This document shows positions 1 through 7,813 of a stretch of 64,000 nucleotides of DNA, one piece after another. Source of the DNA: Pseudomonadota bacterium (GTDB taxonomy: Bacteria; Pseudomonadota; Alphaproteobacteria; UBA9655). The translations under genes and the position numbers were made by a program. The notes under the pieces were generated by a model. That model was not told the DNA's origin. It made no database searches and saw nothing but the letters and a program-made list of their open reading frames with translations. Where the stretch lies: assembly GCA_018242065.1 (NCBI GenBank), contig JAFECQ010000014.1:1-64000 (forward strand), read 5' to 3'. The stretch's first letter is position 1; the number at the start of each line of letters is the position of its first letter.

Positions 1-24
1 CTCACTTGTGTCTGAACTTATTCA
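1..24. mobile_element. terminal inverted repeat of a truncated IS copy
   Basis: The reverse complement of bases 1-24 reads TGAATAAGTTCAGACACAAG followed by TGAG. It matches the left end of the complete IS at 33889 with about two mismatches over the first 24 bases. The window therefore opens at the last bases of a second copy (or close relative) of that IS481-like element, and flanking chromosome starts near base 25. The rest of the copy lies outside the window. Confidence 0.65.
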
Positions 25-62
25 GAATTTTAACCCTACAGGCCTAAACTTATGTGAAAATT

Positions 63-419
63 TCATCCTTCTTTTTTTTCAAATGGGCGTCCGTCATAAA
101 AGAGCTCAATCTTTGTGATCAATTCATTGTGAAAAGTCATGAGTGCAGCTGTGGGACACTTTCCAACAGGTGCCGGACAATCTACATCATAAACGACCAT
201 GGCTTTGTCTCCCTCACCAAACGTGGCACGTATGGTAAGGGTCTCAAAGAAAGATGTGAAGTTCTTCAGAGCCTGGAAATAATTTTCCTTTCCCTTCACT
301 TTTGCAAGTGGAGCGATGAATTGAATGTCAGGATGCAGATACTTTTCCATGGCTTTAACGTTCTTCTCGCTCATGGCTGTGTAAAATGCTTGGGCAATGG
401 CTGCGCGGGTTTGACTCAT
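63..419 (-). CDS. SnoaL/NTF2-like domain protein
   Basis: This is a 118-residue single-domain alpha+beta barrel of the SnoaL/NTF2-like type, shown by an N-terminal helix ending in a 'MEKYLHPDIQF' turn, a central 'KGKENYFQALKNF' helix and a C-terminal 'ITKIELFYDGRPF' strand. Members are small cyclases, isomerases or ligand-binding proteins, and the substrate cannot be read here. The start at 419 was chosen because AGAGGAGAT lies just upstream; an upstream in-frame ATG at 452 would place the start inside the operator. It is divergent from the TetR gene at 479 with a palindrome between them, so it is the probable target of that repressor. Confidence 0.8.
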   Translation of the reverse strand: MSQTRAAIAQAFYTAMSEKNVKAMEKYLHPDIQFIAPLAKVKGKENYFQALKNFTSFFETLTIRATFGEGDKAMVVYDVDCPAPVGKCPTAALMTFHNELITKIELFYDGRPFEKKEG

Positions 420-450
420 CACTATCTCCTCTGGAATGTATTGACATTTC

Positions 451-480
451 ATATTAGATATAGCAAACTATATTTAATAT
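451..480. promoter_or_regulatory. palindromic operator between SnoaL-like gene and tetR
   Basis: ATATTAGATATAG (451-463) and the reverse complement of 468-480 (ATATTAAATATAG) match at 12 of 13 positions around a 4-base centre. The palindrome reaches the first two bases of the TetR start codon and covers the divergent promoter region. This is the expected arrangement for TetR autorepression together with control of the neighbour. Binding itself is inferred. Confidence 0.65.
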
Positions 481-1108
481 GTCAACTCGTAAAAAAAGAA
501 TTTATAATTCGAAAACAAGGCAAGTTCGAGCCGCGCAAACAAAGCGTCGTATACTTGTTGCTTCAAAAACGCTTTTTCAGTCCAAAGGATTTGAAGGCGT
601 GACGATTGAACAAATGGCACAAGCTGCAGAAGTTTCAGCTCCCACGATTTACGCACTTTTTCAATCTAAGAGAGGCGTCCTTCGCGCTTTAATGGATGAA
701 GTTCTACCCGCCGATCAGTTTGAATTTCTTGTAAAAGAATTTAAGCAGGAAAAGTTACCAAAGAAGCGCCTCGCGATATCCGCTAAAATCGCACGACAAA
801 TGTATGATGCAGAGAGAGCACAAATGGATCTTTTCCAAGGTGCTTCAATTTTAGCCCCTGAGTTTAAAGAGTTGGAAAAAGAAAGAGAACTACGTCGTTA
901 TAAGAGGCAGGAAGAAGGCGTCAAAACGCTTGCAGAAGAAAAAGTTCTCGTAAAGGGCCTTAGTTTATCTAAAGCACGAGATATTCTCTGGGCTTTTACG
1001 GGGCGTGATATGTACCGTATGTTCGTCATAGAACAAGGCTGGACGTCAGATGAATATGAGACATGGCTCGCTCAGTTGTTAGTGAAACTGTTGCTTGGGG
1101 ATAAATAA
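479..1108 (+). CDS. TetR/AcrR-family transcriptional regulator
   Basis: This 209-residue regulator has an N-terminal TetR helix-turn-helix at about residues 18-65 ('RRILVASKTLF', 'GVTIEQMAQAAEVSAPTIYA', 'FQSKRGVLRALMDEVL') followed by an all-helical ligand-binding domain of normal length. TetR proteins dimerise and release DNA on ligand binding; the ligand here is unknown. The basic leader before the HTH (MSTRKKRIYNSKTRQVRAAQ) is longer than usual. It is divergent from the SnoaL-like gene and its start overlaps the palindrome at 451-480, so autoregulation is likely. Confidence 0.92.
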   Translation: MSTRKKRIYNSKTRQVRAAQTKRRILVASKTLFQSKGFEGVTIEQMAQAAEVSAPTIYALFQSKRGVLRALMDEVLPADQFEFLVKEFKQEKLPKKRLAISAKIARQMYDAERAQMDLFQGASILAPEFKELEKERELRRYKRQEEGVKTLAEEKVLVKGLSLSKARDILWAFTGRDMYRMFVIEQGWTSDEYETWLAQLLVKLLLGDK

Positions 1109-1179
1109 ATCACTGTTTTAGCTTAAGAGTTAGACCGGTCTCATGTTAAACGACAAAAGCTTCAGTTCTTTAATAAGAT

Positions 1180-1208
1180 TTGACGACAGAATAACCGCTA
1201 TGTAAATT
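1180..1208 (+). promoter_or_regulatory. candidate sigma-70 promoter for the secreted protein at 1244
   Basis: TTGACG (1180-1185), a 17-base spacer and TAAATT (1203-1208) lie 36 bases before the start codon. The -10 box matches four of six consensus bases. A GGAG Shine-Dalgarno sequence follows near 1231. Confidence 0.4.
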
Positions 1209-1243
1209 GTATTTGTTAAATTTAGAGTTTATGGAGCATTGGT

Positions 1244-2011
1244 ATGAGATTTTCGTTTGTTATGACGTCATTGCTTTTCCTTTTTGTAGCTTTCACTACT
1301 TTTCCTTCTTTGTGCATGCGTCCGGAAGATGGGCATGATCCCCTCACTCGCCTGCCGCATGCTCAACCGGCTCCTGTCTTTAGTATTTTAACGGACCTTA
1401 GCAAAGAATCTGAAGACAGAGTTAACCAAATTCTCAAAGTTTCAATAGTAGAAGTTGGGTTGGGAGCATTTATGGTCAACTTTTCACCCTATGTTCCTGC
1501 TTTGGGCTCTAGCGTTAACCAGCCTAAGAATGCTATAGGCCCCGATGCCATAAAAGTAATGGGAAGATCCTTAACTATTCACGGACTGAGAGAGCTCATC
1601 TCTGCTGCTCATGAGAAGTATAATATTTGGCGAGGGAGTCGTCTTCCTCCGGCAGAAGCTGCAAGTCGTGTGAGGGCTGTGCGCAACGCTTTTGCGGATG
1701 TGGGATTAGCAATAGTTCTCCATAAATCTCAAACATTTATACCCACTGTTTTAGAAGGGCCATTTATCGAATTAGGAGGTCCAGCAGTTTTTTTTGTTGT
1801 AATATCTGCTGTTGCAATAAGAGGGGCAAGTAGCCTTGTGAAGAACCTTCCTCCTTACATAGGCGAGCTCGATTGGTATGCACTGGGTGTGGCAGGTCGA
1901 GATAAGGCTGTATCATATATAAGTTGGGCGCGAAATAAAATTAGCTCATTCTTCTCTATGCTAGGCGGAGCATGCTCTAAAAGAGAGAAAATTAAGGAAA
2001 AAGCGGCTTAA
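1244..2011 (+). CDS. secreted or membrane-linked orphan protein
   Basis: This 255-residue protein has a clear signal peptide (hydrophobic residues about 5-24) followed by the mature start MRPEDGHD. I do not recognise the family. The mature part holds two hydrophobic stretches (about residues 165-200) that may be membrane segments or buried helices, and a basic C-terminus ending KREKIKEKAA. The sequence after the signal begins with Met-X-Pro-acidic, as in the secreted proteins at 12284 and 46664. GGAG upstream supports the ATG. It stands alone, convergent with the two-component pair. Confidence 0.75.
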   Translation: MRFSFVMTSLLFLFVAFTTFPSLCMRPEDGHDPLTRLPHAQPAPVFSILTDLSKESEDRVNQILKVSIVEVGLGAFMVNFSPYVPALGSSVNQPKNAIGPDAIKVMGRSLTIHGLRELISAAHEKYNIWRGSRLPPAEAASRVRAVRNAFADVGLAIVLHKSQTFIPTVLEGPFIELGGPAVFFVVISAVAIRGASSLVKNLPPYIGELDWYALGVAGRDKAVSYISWARNKISSFFSMLGGACSKREKIKEKAA

Positions 2012-2058
2012 GCCCGCAAAAAATGAAAGAATCCTTTAAATCAATATGAGGTAAGTTC

Positions 2059-3378
2059 TTAATAAGGTAAAATAAGAGATGCTTTAAGTCCGCCATGTTT
2101 TTTCGAGGTAGAGAGTTCGATCTCTCCCCCATGACTTTGAGCAATATCGCGGGCGATTGTGAGGCCCAAACCCACACCACCTGTTGCCATATTTCGAGAG
2201 GGATCCAAACGGAAGAAAGGCTTGAACACATCCTCTACCTTATCAGCGGGAATTCCTGGTCCATCGTCTTCGATTGAAATGATAAGATAATCTCTCTCAA
2301 TCATTGTAGTCACCCAAACTTCATGACCATAACGAGACGCATTATTAATAAGATTTGTAAGACATCGTTTTAGGGCTTGTAGTTTAACACAAAGAACTGG
2401 AAGAGCACGAGGGGTATAATGCACAACAGTATTAAGTTGGGCCCGTCCATCGATGGAATCCTGAAGCAGTTCACCCATGTTTATATCTTGCGTTTCTTCA
2501 AGACCATCTCCCCGTGCAAACGTTAAGTAACCTTCTAACATTTTGCTCATTTCATCTATATCTTTTTGCATACCATTTACTTCTGCAGAAGAGGGCATCA
2601 TCGCAAGTTGAAGACGCATACGTGTTAATGGGGTTCTTAAATCATGAGATACACCAGCTAACATTTCGGTTCTTTGTGTTATTTGTCGGAACAGGCGCTC
2701 TTTCATGCCCAAGAAAGCTTGGGCAACTTTACGAATTTCAGTTGACCCTTCTGGCTTGAAATCTGGAAAGGAACGACCTTTTCCGAATCGATCGGCAGCA
2801 ATCGCAAGACGTCTTAAAGGTTTAACTTGGTTATGCATAAAAATAGAGGCAAGCAGGAGGAAAAAGGCTGATGTAACAGTGACCCACATAATAAAAAGAG
2901 GAAAGCTTTTGCTATAAAGACGTTTACGCGACATGGTAAATTCTAAGGCGCCGCCTAGAACTTTTGCTTTTATGATGATATCTTTTTCTGTAATGTCAAA
3001 TGTGTAAGGAACAAATATGTGTTTCTGAAGAGCATAGTCTAAAAAGTCATCCTCTGGTTCTTGAGAAGCGGATTTTATAATTTTTTCTTTTCGAATAAAA
3101 TTTACTCTCATTTTAAGGTGCGTTCCAGCTAAAAATTTGTAAAAAGCCGCTTCGCTTGGGGCGTTTTCATACAGGGCAACGACCGTCGCAACTTCTCCTG
3201 CAAGGGTATTCGCAAGAGCTTTTGTAACATGATCCCAGTGGTTATCAAAAAAAACGTAGGCCGAAATTGTTTCGACAAGAACCAAGGGGGCCATCAAAAT
3301 AAGCAAAGAACGCCCAAGCATGCTTTTAGGAAGACATGTTTTTAAAGCTTTAAAGGGATGTTTTAAGAAATACTTCAT
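2059..3378 (-). CDS. EnvZ-like sensor histidine kinase
   Basis: This is a 439-residue inner-membrane kinase. TM1 is at about 23-45 and TM2 at about 159-181, bracketing a periplasmic sensor domain. A HAMP linker (184-235) follows, then a dimerisation/H box with His245 in 'AGVSHDLRTPLTR', an N box ('LINNAS', 343-348), G1 (DDGPGI, 371-376), an F box and G2 (GGVGLGL, 400-406). The architecture is that of EnvZ/RstB-type kinases. Its start overlaps the stop of the upstream response regulator by 4 bases, so the two are translationally coupled. The stimulus cannot be told from sequence; envelope or osmotic sensing is family knowledge. Confidence 0.93.
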   Translation of the reverse strand: MKYFLKHPFKALKTCLPKSMLGRSLLILMAPLVLVETISAYVFFDNHWDHVTKALANTLAGEVATVVALYENAPSEAAFYKFLAGTHLKMRVNFIRKEKIIKSASQEPEDDFLDYALQKHIFVPYTFDITEKDIIIKAKVLGGALEFTMSRKRLYSKSFPLFIMWVTVTSAFFLLLASIFMHNQVKPLRRLAIAADRFGKGRSFPDFKPEGSTEIRKVAQAFLGMKERLFRQITQRTEMLAGVSHDLRTPLTRMRLQLAMMPSSAEVNGMQKDIDEMSKMLEGYLTFARGDGLEETQDINMGELLQDSIDGRAQLNTVVHYTPRALPVLCVKLQALKRCLTNLINNASRYGHEVWVTTMIERDYLIISIEDDGPGIPADKVEDVFKPFFRLDPSRNMATGGVGLGLTIARDIAQSHGGEIELSTSKKHGGLKASLILPY

Positions 3379-4070
3379 GCGTCTGATAAGAGGATATAGC
3401 CCTTCCCTCTGACAGTTTGAAGATAACGAGGAATCTTGGGATCCTCTTCGATTTTTTTGCGTAAGCGTGTGATTTGAACATCAATCGTTCGAGGATTTAA
3501 GTCACCATCATACTCGGCAGTTAAATCCTCACGTGTTAATGCCTTGCCACGATATCGGGCAAAAATCTTTAAAAGGCTGCTTTCAACAGTTGTTAAAGAA
3601 ATTGGATTACCTTGCCGTTCAAGTCGATTGAGTTGGAGATCGTAGGTTACGAGGCCCAATGAAAGTATTGTCCCTTCATTGGTATTTTGACTTCGTCGTA
3701 AAATAGCTTGAATGCGGAGTAACAACTCTCGTGGATCAAAAGGTTTCGAAAGGTAATCGTCTGCTCCTCGGCTAAGGCCTGTAATGCGATCTTCTGTTTC
3801 ACCCATAGCTGTTAAAAGCAAGACAGGAACATCTTTCAAACGAACAGGACCCTTGCGAATAAATTCAGTTAAAGAAAATCCATCCTCTTCAGGCATCATG
3901 ACGTCTAAAATCATAAGATCAAAAATAAAAATATTCATAAGCTCACGGGCATGTGCAGCTTCACGAGCGGTTGAAACGAAAAATCCATTCTCGACAAGGA
4001 ACTTACACAAAAGATCACGGAGTCTCTCATCGTCATCGACAAGTAAGATGTGGGGTTTTGTCATTATCAT
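3375..4070 (-). CDS. OmpR-family response regulator
   Basis: The 231-residue protein has a receiver domain with acidic pocket D12-D14, phosphoacceptor D56 in 'LILDVMMPEEDG' and K109 in 'YLSKPFDP', then an OmpR/PhoB winged helix at about 133-230 ending 'YLQTVRGKGYIL'. It is the partner of the EnvZ-like kinase encoded directly downstream with an ATGA-type overlap. ATG at 4070 or the ATG two codons on (4064) are both possible; neither has a strong Shine-Dalgarno sequence. Confidence 0.93.
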   Translation of the reverse strand: MIMTKPHILLVDDDERLRDLLCKFLVENGFFVSTAREAAHARELMNIFIFDLMILDVMMPEEDGFSLTEFIRKGPVRLKDVPVLLLTAMGETEDRITGLSRGADDYLSKPFDPRELLLRIQAILRRSQNTNEGTILSLGLVTYDLQLNRLERQGNPISLTTVESSLLKIFARYRGKALTREDLTAEYDGDLNPRTIDVQITRLRKKIEEDPKIPRYLQTVRGKGYILLSDA

Positions 4071-4166
4071 CTGTGTAGTATAAAGTAACTTTCATAATTT
4101 ACCATAGAGATCCTTTTATACTTATGGTATTACGCAATGCAATGAATAAAAATATGGAGATTAAAA

Positions 4167-5564
4167 ATGGCGGATTATGATGTTGTCATCATTGGTGGTG
4201 GTCCAGGTGGATATGTAGCAGCCATTCGCGCAAGTCAATTAGGTTTTAAGACAGCTGTCATTGAAAAGGAACATATGGGAGGTATTTGCCTTAACTGGGG
4301 ATGTATTCCGACAAAAGCACTTTTGCGGACATCTGAAATTAATCATCTTCTTCACTCCCTTGATGCTTATGGCTTTAAGGCAGAAAAGATCTCCTTTGAT
4401 TTTAAAAAAATTATCGACCGTTCCAGGGCTGTGGCAAATCAACTCGCAAGCGGTGTTCGCCATTTGATGAAAAAGAATAAGGTAACTGTGATTGAAGGAA
4501 CTGCTCAAATTAAGGGTAAGCAAGGTGCTGAAATTGAGCTGATCGTTGATGAGAAAACTTCACTCAAGGCTCCTCATGTCATTTTGGCAACTGGCGCAAG
4601 GGCACGTCAACTGCCTGGGCTGGAGGCCGATGGTAAGCTCATCTGGACGTATAAAGAAGCGATGACGCCTGAAAAAATGCCGAGCTCTCTTTTAGTTGTA
4701 GGGTCGGGAGCAATTGGCATTGAGTTTGCCAGTTTTTATCGACTGATGGGAGCAGATGTCACCGTTGTTGAAGTTCAAGATCAAATCCTACCTGTTGAAG
4801 ATAAGGAAATTTCTGCCTTCGCACGTAAATCTTTTGAAAAGCAGGGGATTAAGATTCACACGAGTTCCACAGTGAAATCTTTAAAAACCAATAGAGATTC
4901 AGTGGCAGCAACCCTTGAGATAGGCGGAAAAGCCCAAGAAATTACGGTGGATCGTGTTATTTTGGCTGTTGGAATTGTTGGAAATACAGAAAACTTAGGG
5001 CTTGAAAAAACGAAAGTTAAAGTTGAAAAAGGTCATATTGTGACAAACGAATGGTGCGCTACGAATGAACCAGGCATTTATGCAATAGGTGATGTGGCAG
5101 CTGGTCCTTGGCTTGCTCATAAGGCGAGCCATGAAGGCGTTTTATGTATTGAAAAAATAAAGGGTCTTAAAACGGCTCATCCAATGAAAAAGACAAATAT
5201 TCCTGGATGTACCTATAGTTACCCTCAAATCGCGAGTGTAGGGTTAACGGAAGAGGCCGCTAAAGCTTCGGGCAAATATGAATTAAAGATTGGTCGATTC
5301 CCTTATCTTGCGAACGGAAAAGCGATTGCTATGGGAGAGCCGGAAGGCCTGATCAAAACCATTTTTGATGGCAAAACCGGTGAGCTTTTAGGTGCTCATA
5401 TGATTGGAGCTGAAGTCACCGAATTGATCCAAGGTTTTTGTTTGGCGAAAACACTTGAGGCAACGGAACAAGAAATAATGGATACAATTTTCCCTCATCC
5501 AACTCTTTCCGAAGCAATGCACGAATCTGTTTTAGATGCATTTGGGAAGGTGATTCATTTTTAG
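4167..5564 (+). CDS. lpdA: dihydrolipoamide dehydrogenase (E3)
   Basis: This 465-residue FAD/NAD flavoprotein reoxidises lipoyl groups of 2-oxoacid dehydrogenase complexes. Visible are the FAD-binding GGGPGG near the N-terminus, the redox disulfide C41-X4-C46 in 'GGICLNWGCIPTKA', the NAD-binding 'VVGSGAIGIEFA' and the C-terminal catalytic 'HPTLSEAMHE'. Length is normal. GGAG precedes the ATG. LipA, which makes the lipoyl cofactor, lies downstream past a repeat-filled gap. This is the usual alphaproteobacterial grouping, although the pdhABC genes are not in the window. Confidence 0.96.
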   Translation: MADYDVVIIGGGPGGYVAAIRASQLGFKTAVIEKEHMGGICLNWGCIPTKALLRTSEINHLLHSLDAYGFKAEKISFDFKKIIDRSRAVANQLASGVRHLMKKNKVTVIEGTAQIKGKQGAEIELIVDEKTSLKAPHVILATGARARQLPGLEADGKLIWTYKEAMTPEKMPSSLLVVGSGAIGIEFASFYRLMGADVTVVEVQDQILPVEDKEISAFARKSFEKQGIKIHTSSTVKSLKTNRDSVAATLEIGGKAQEITVDRVILAVGIVGNTENLGLEKTKVKVEKGHIVTNEWCATNEPGIYAIGDVAAGPWLAHKASHEGVLCIEKIKGLKTAHPMKKTNIPGCTYSYPQIASVGLTEEAAKASGKYELKIGRFPYLANGKAIAMGEPEGLIKTIFDGKTGELLGAHMIGAEVTELIQGFCLAKTLEATEQEIMDTIFPHPTLSEAMHESVLDAFGKVIHF

Positions 5565-5600
5565 ATTTTATTCAATTGAGAGTGATAAACCGCACCAATG

Positions 5601-5758
5601 TGTGTCATCTTTGGGTTAGAAAAGGCTTGTGTTTCGTAAGAAAAACAAGCCTTTTCTTATCCCGAGGATCCACTTGAAATTTTATCTATGGATCCTCGGC
5701 ACAAGAAAGGCTAAGTCCTGCTTCGCAGAACAAGCCTTTCTTGGCCAAGGATGACACA
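5601..5758. repeat. composite palindromic intergenic repeat
   Basis: Outer arms TGTGTCATCTTTGG (5601-5614) and CCAAGGATGACACA (5745-5758) flank two hairpins: one around AAAAGGCTTG...CAAGCCTTTT and one around ACAAGAAAGGCT...CCTTTCTTGG. GAGGATCCAC/GGATCCTCGG lies between them. The inner modules recur at 24446-24512 and 48051-48120. It occupies most of the 255-base lpdA to small-ORF gap and may also end lpdA transcription. Confidence 0.75.
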
Positions 5759-5819
5759 TCAGAGGGGAAGAGGTGTTTTTTAATGAGGCTACTCTGAAGT
5801 CAGGAGAGAAGGATTAAGT

Positions 5820-5885
5820 ATGGAGGCGGGTAAAAATAGCTTGCATTTTTCCACAAAAATTCGTTCCTTAGCGGAAGTAAGTTAA
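5820..5885 (+). CDS. possible 21-codon small ORF upstream of lipA
   Basis: ATG at 5820 follows AAGGA with normal spacing and opens a 21-residue ORF ([20 protein letters not shown], then S) whose TAA overlaps the lipA Shine-Dalgarno region. It could be a leader peptide coupling translation to lipA, or chance. No homology can be claimed. Confidence 0.25.
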   Translation: MEAGKNSLHFSTKIRSLAEVS

Positions 5886-5893
5886 GGATAAGC

Positions 5894-6787
5894 ATGGTGG
5901 AAATGAAACTTAAAAAACCGGATTGGATTCGTGTCAAAGCTCCGGTTTCTAAAGAATATCAAGAAACGCATGATCTGATGCGCCGTCAAAAACTCAACAC
6001 GGTGTGCGAAGAAGCGGCGTGCCCAAACATTGGTGAATGCTGGGCTAAAAAGCATGCAACTGTTATGATTTTGGGGAGTGTTTGTACACGTGCCTGTACC
6101 TTTTGTAATATTAAAACGGGAAGGCCTGATCTCCTCGATCCTCATGAACCGGAAAGGGTAGGGGAAGCGATAGCAGAAATGGGTCTTCATCATATTGTCG
6201 TGACATCGGTTGATCGAGATGATCTTGAAGATGGTGGCGCAACTCATTTTGCTCAAACCATCGCAGCTATTCGAAAAAACGCTCCTAAAACCACGATTGA
6301 AGTTCTAACGCCTGACTTTTTACGAAAGAAAGGGGCCATCGAAATCGTCGTTAAAGCCCGTCCCGATGTGTATAATCATAATTTAGAAACAGTACCGCGC
6401 CTTTATTCAGAAGTACGTCCAGGAGCACGGTATTTTCATTCTCTACGGCTTTTACAAACGGTTAAAGATCTGGATCCTAGTATTTTTACCAAATCCGGCG
6501 TGATGGTCGGTTTGGGAGAAGATAAAACTGAAGTTTATCAAGTGATGGATGATTTAAGGGCAGCTTCCGTTGATTTTATGACTATTGGTCAATATCTTCA
6601 GCCGACCCCGAAACATCATGTCCTTGATCGATTTGTGACACCCGCTGAGTTTGAGGACTATGCGCGCATGGCACGTGGTAAAGGTTTTTTGATGGTTTCG
6701 GCATCACCTTTGACGCGCTCCTCTTATCATGCTGGGGACGATTTTTTGCGATTAAGAGCTGCTCGTGAGGCGCAATTGCGGTTGTAG
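5894..6787 (+). CDS. lipA: lipoyl synthase (radical SAM)
   Basis: The 297-residue enzyme inserts two sulfurs into octanoyl groups on carrier domains to make lipoate. The auxiliary cluster ligands C38-X4-C43-X5-C49 and the radical SAM motif C64-X3-C68-X2-C71 ('[12 protein letters not shown]') are both present, as is the C-terminal 'RSSYHA' serine ligand region. AAGGA at 5884 supports the ATG at 5894; a second ATG is at 5903. It is immediately followed by the START-domain gene with no spacer, as in many alphaproteobacteria. Confidence 0.97.
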   Translation: MVEMKLKKPDWIRVKAPVSKEYQETHDLMRRQKLNTVCEEAACPNIGECWAKKHATVMILGSVCTRACTFCNIKTGRPDLLDPHEPERVGEAIAEMGLHHIVVTSVDRDDLEDGGATHFAQTIAAIRKNAPKTTIEVLTPDFLRKKGAIEIVVKARPDVYNHNLETVPRLYSEVRPGARYFHSLRLLQTVKDLDPSIFTKSGVMVGLGEDKTEVYQVMDDLRAASVDFMTIGQYLQPTPKHHVLDRFVTPAEFEDYARMARGKGFLMVSASPLTRSSYHAGDDFLRLRAAREAQLRL

Positions 6788-7219
6788 ATGGGGACACGGC
6801 TTCATACTCACTTTCTCCCCTATACACCAGAACAACTTTATGATTTGGTGGTTGATGTTGAAAAATACCCTGAATTTCTGCCATGGTGTGCGGCTGTTCG
6901 CATCCTATCAAAGTCCGAAACCGAACTTGTTGCGGATTTGAGTGTGGGGTATAAAATGTTTCGTGAAACATTTAGGTCTCGTGTTCTTCTTACCCCTAAA
7001 ACGCGGGTAGATGTAGAATATGTAACAGGGCCTTTCCATCATTTAAATAATCATTGGACTTTTAAAGATGCTCCTGAAAAAGGCACAAACATTGACTTTT
7101 TTATAGATTTTGCTTTTCGTAATAGCCTCTTTCAGAGTGCAACCCAAATGGTATTTGAAGGCGCCTTTAATCAAATGCTGAGTGCATTTGAAAAGCGCGC
7201 CCATCAAATCTATGGATGA
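6788..7219 (+). CDS. RatA/Coq10-type START-domain protein
   Basis: This 143-residue protein carries a polyketide-cyclase/START fold of the COQ10/RatA family ('LYDLVVDVEKYPEFLPWCAAV' near the N-terminus, cut short here; C-terminal 'FEGAFNQMLSAFEKRA'). Family members bind ubiquinone (Coq10) or, in E. coli RatA, are described as blocking ribosome subunit association. The former role is more likely beside lipA in alphaproteobacteria. Its ATG directly abuts the lipA stop, so it is co-translated. Confidence 0.9.
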   Translation: MGTRLHTHFLPYTPEQLYDLVVDVEKYPEFLPWCAAVRILSKSETELVADLSVGYKMFRETFRSRVLLTPKTRVDVEYVTGPFHHLNNHWTFKDAPEKGTNIDFFIDFAFRNSLFQSATQMVFEGAFNQMLSAFEKRAHQIYG

Positions 7220-7515
7220 GAATATTTTGTCTCCGTTACATCACCCATAAAATCGAGATGAGAGTGATTTAGTTCTCTCTCAACGTGAAAAAAGAAACAT
7301 TCTTCCTCGCAAGCCATCTTACCTTTTTGCGATTGGCGCCGCTTTTGTCGCAAGCGCTTACTGGGGAAGAGTCTTAATGTATTACGTGATCCACTATCAG
7401 GAAATTGATGATTATTAGAAGACGCGTGAAACATAGGGTTAGATAAAGGCAATAAAACAGGGGAGCCGAGGACAAGGCGGGAAAACATTCCCATAAATAC
7501 CATGCTCAGGATCAT
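7210..7515 (-). CDS. possible small secreted protein, doubtful
   Basis: An ORF of about 101 residues starts with a plausible signal sequence ('ILSMVFMGMFSRLVLG') followed by a basic, then Cys-containing tail. It overlaps the 3' end of the ratA-like gene by 10 bases in convergent orientation. No Shine-Dalgarno sequence is visible before any of the possible starts (7584, 7551, 7515). I do not recognise it; it may be a chance ORF. Confidence 0.3.
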   Translation of the reverse strand: MILSMVFMGMFSRLVLGSPVLLPLSNPMFHASSNNHQFPDSGSRNTLRLFPSKRLRQKRRQSQKGKMACEEECFFFHVERELNHSHLDFMGDVTETKYSHP

Positions 7516-7636
7516 TAAAATTTTAAATTTAATAATAGAAAAGTAAAACATCTTAAATAAAATAAGTATATTAGATGATAACATATAGCATATTTATGTT
7601 TATTTGACAAGATATAATATGTGTGGATGCTTAACA

Positions 7637-7791
7637 CTTGACAGATTTTTTTTGACGTCATTGCGAGCCTCCATAGGAGGCGCGGCAATCCAGAGAAAGC
7701 GCTAAATTTGTGCTCTGGATTGCTTCGGAGCAAAGCTCCTCGCAATGACGGAAACCATTATTGCTCCTTGATTTTAGAAAATCTGTCAGGT
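7637..7791. repeat. MITE-like palindromic repeat with CGTCATTGCGAG core
   Basis: Outer inverted arms (CTTGACAGATTTTT at 7637, complement of AAAATCTGTCAGG near 7779) enclose an inner inverted repeat, CGTCATTGCGAG (7656-7667) and CTCGCAATGACG (7739-7750), with GGCAATCCAG/CTGGATTGC inside. The inner core resembles a short palindromic repeat I know from several alphaproteobacterial genomes. It fills the gap between the ratA region and the M48 gene. Confidence 0.75.
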
Positions 7792-7813
7792 GGTACGGTA
7801 TAGGTTGTGGGTA

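Noticed and set aside
5601-5758. Considered as a CRISPR array or tRNA pair
   Set aside because: The units are inverted, not direct and evenly spaced, and no tRNA arms are formed; they are palindromic repeat modules.
7637-7791. Considered as a small RNA gene because of its strong foldback
   Set aside because: The terminal inverted repeats and the CGTCATTGCGAG core fit a dispersed repeat better; no promoter or T-run was seen.
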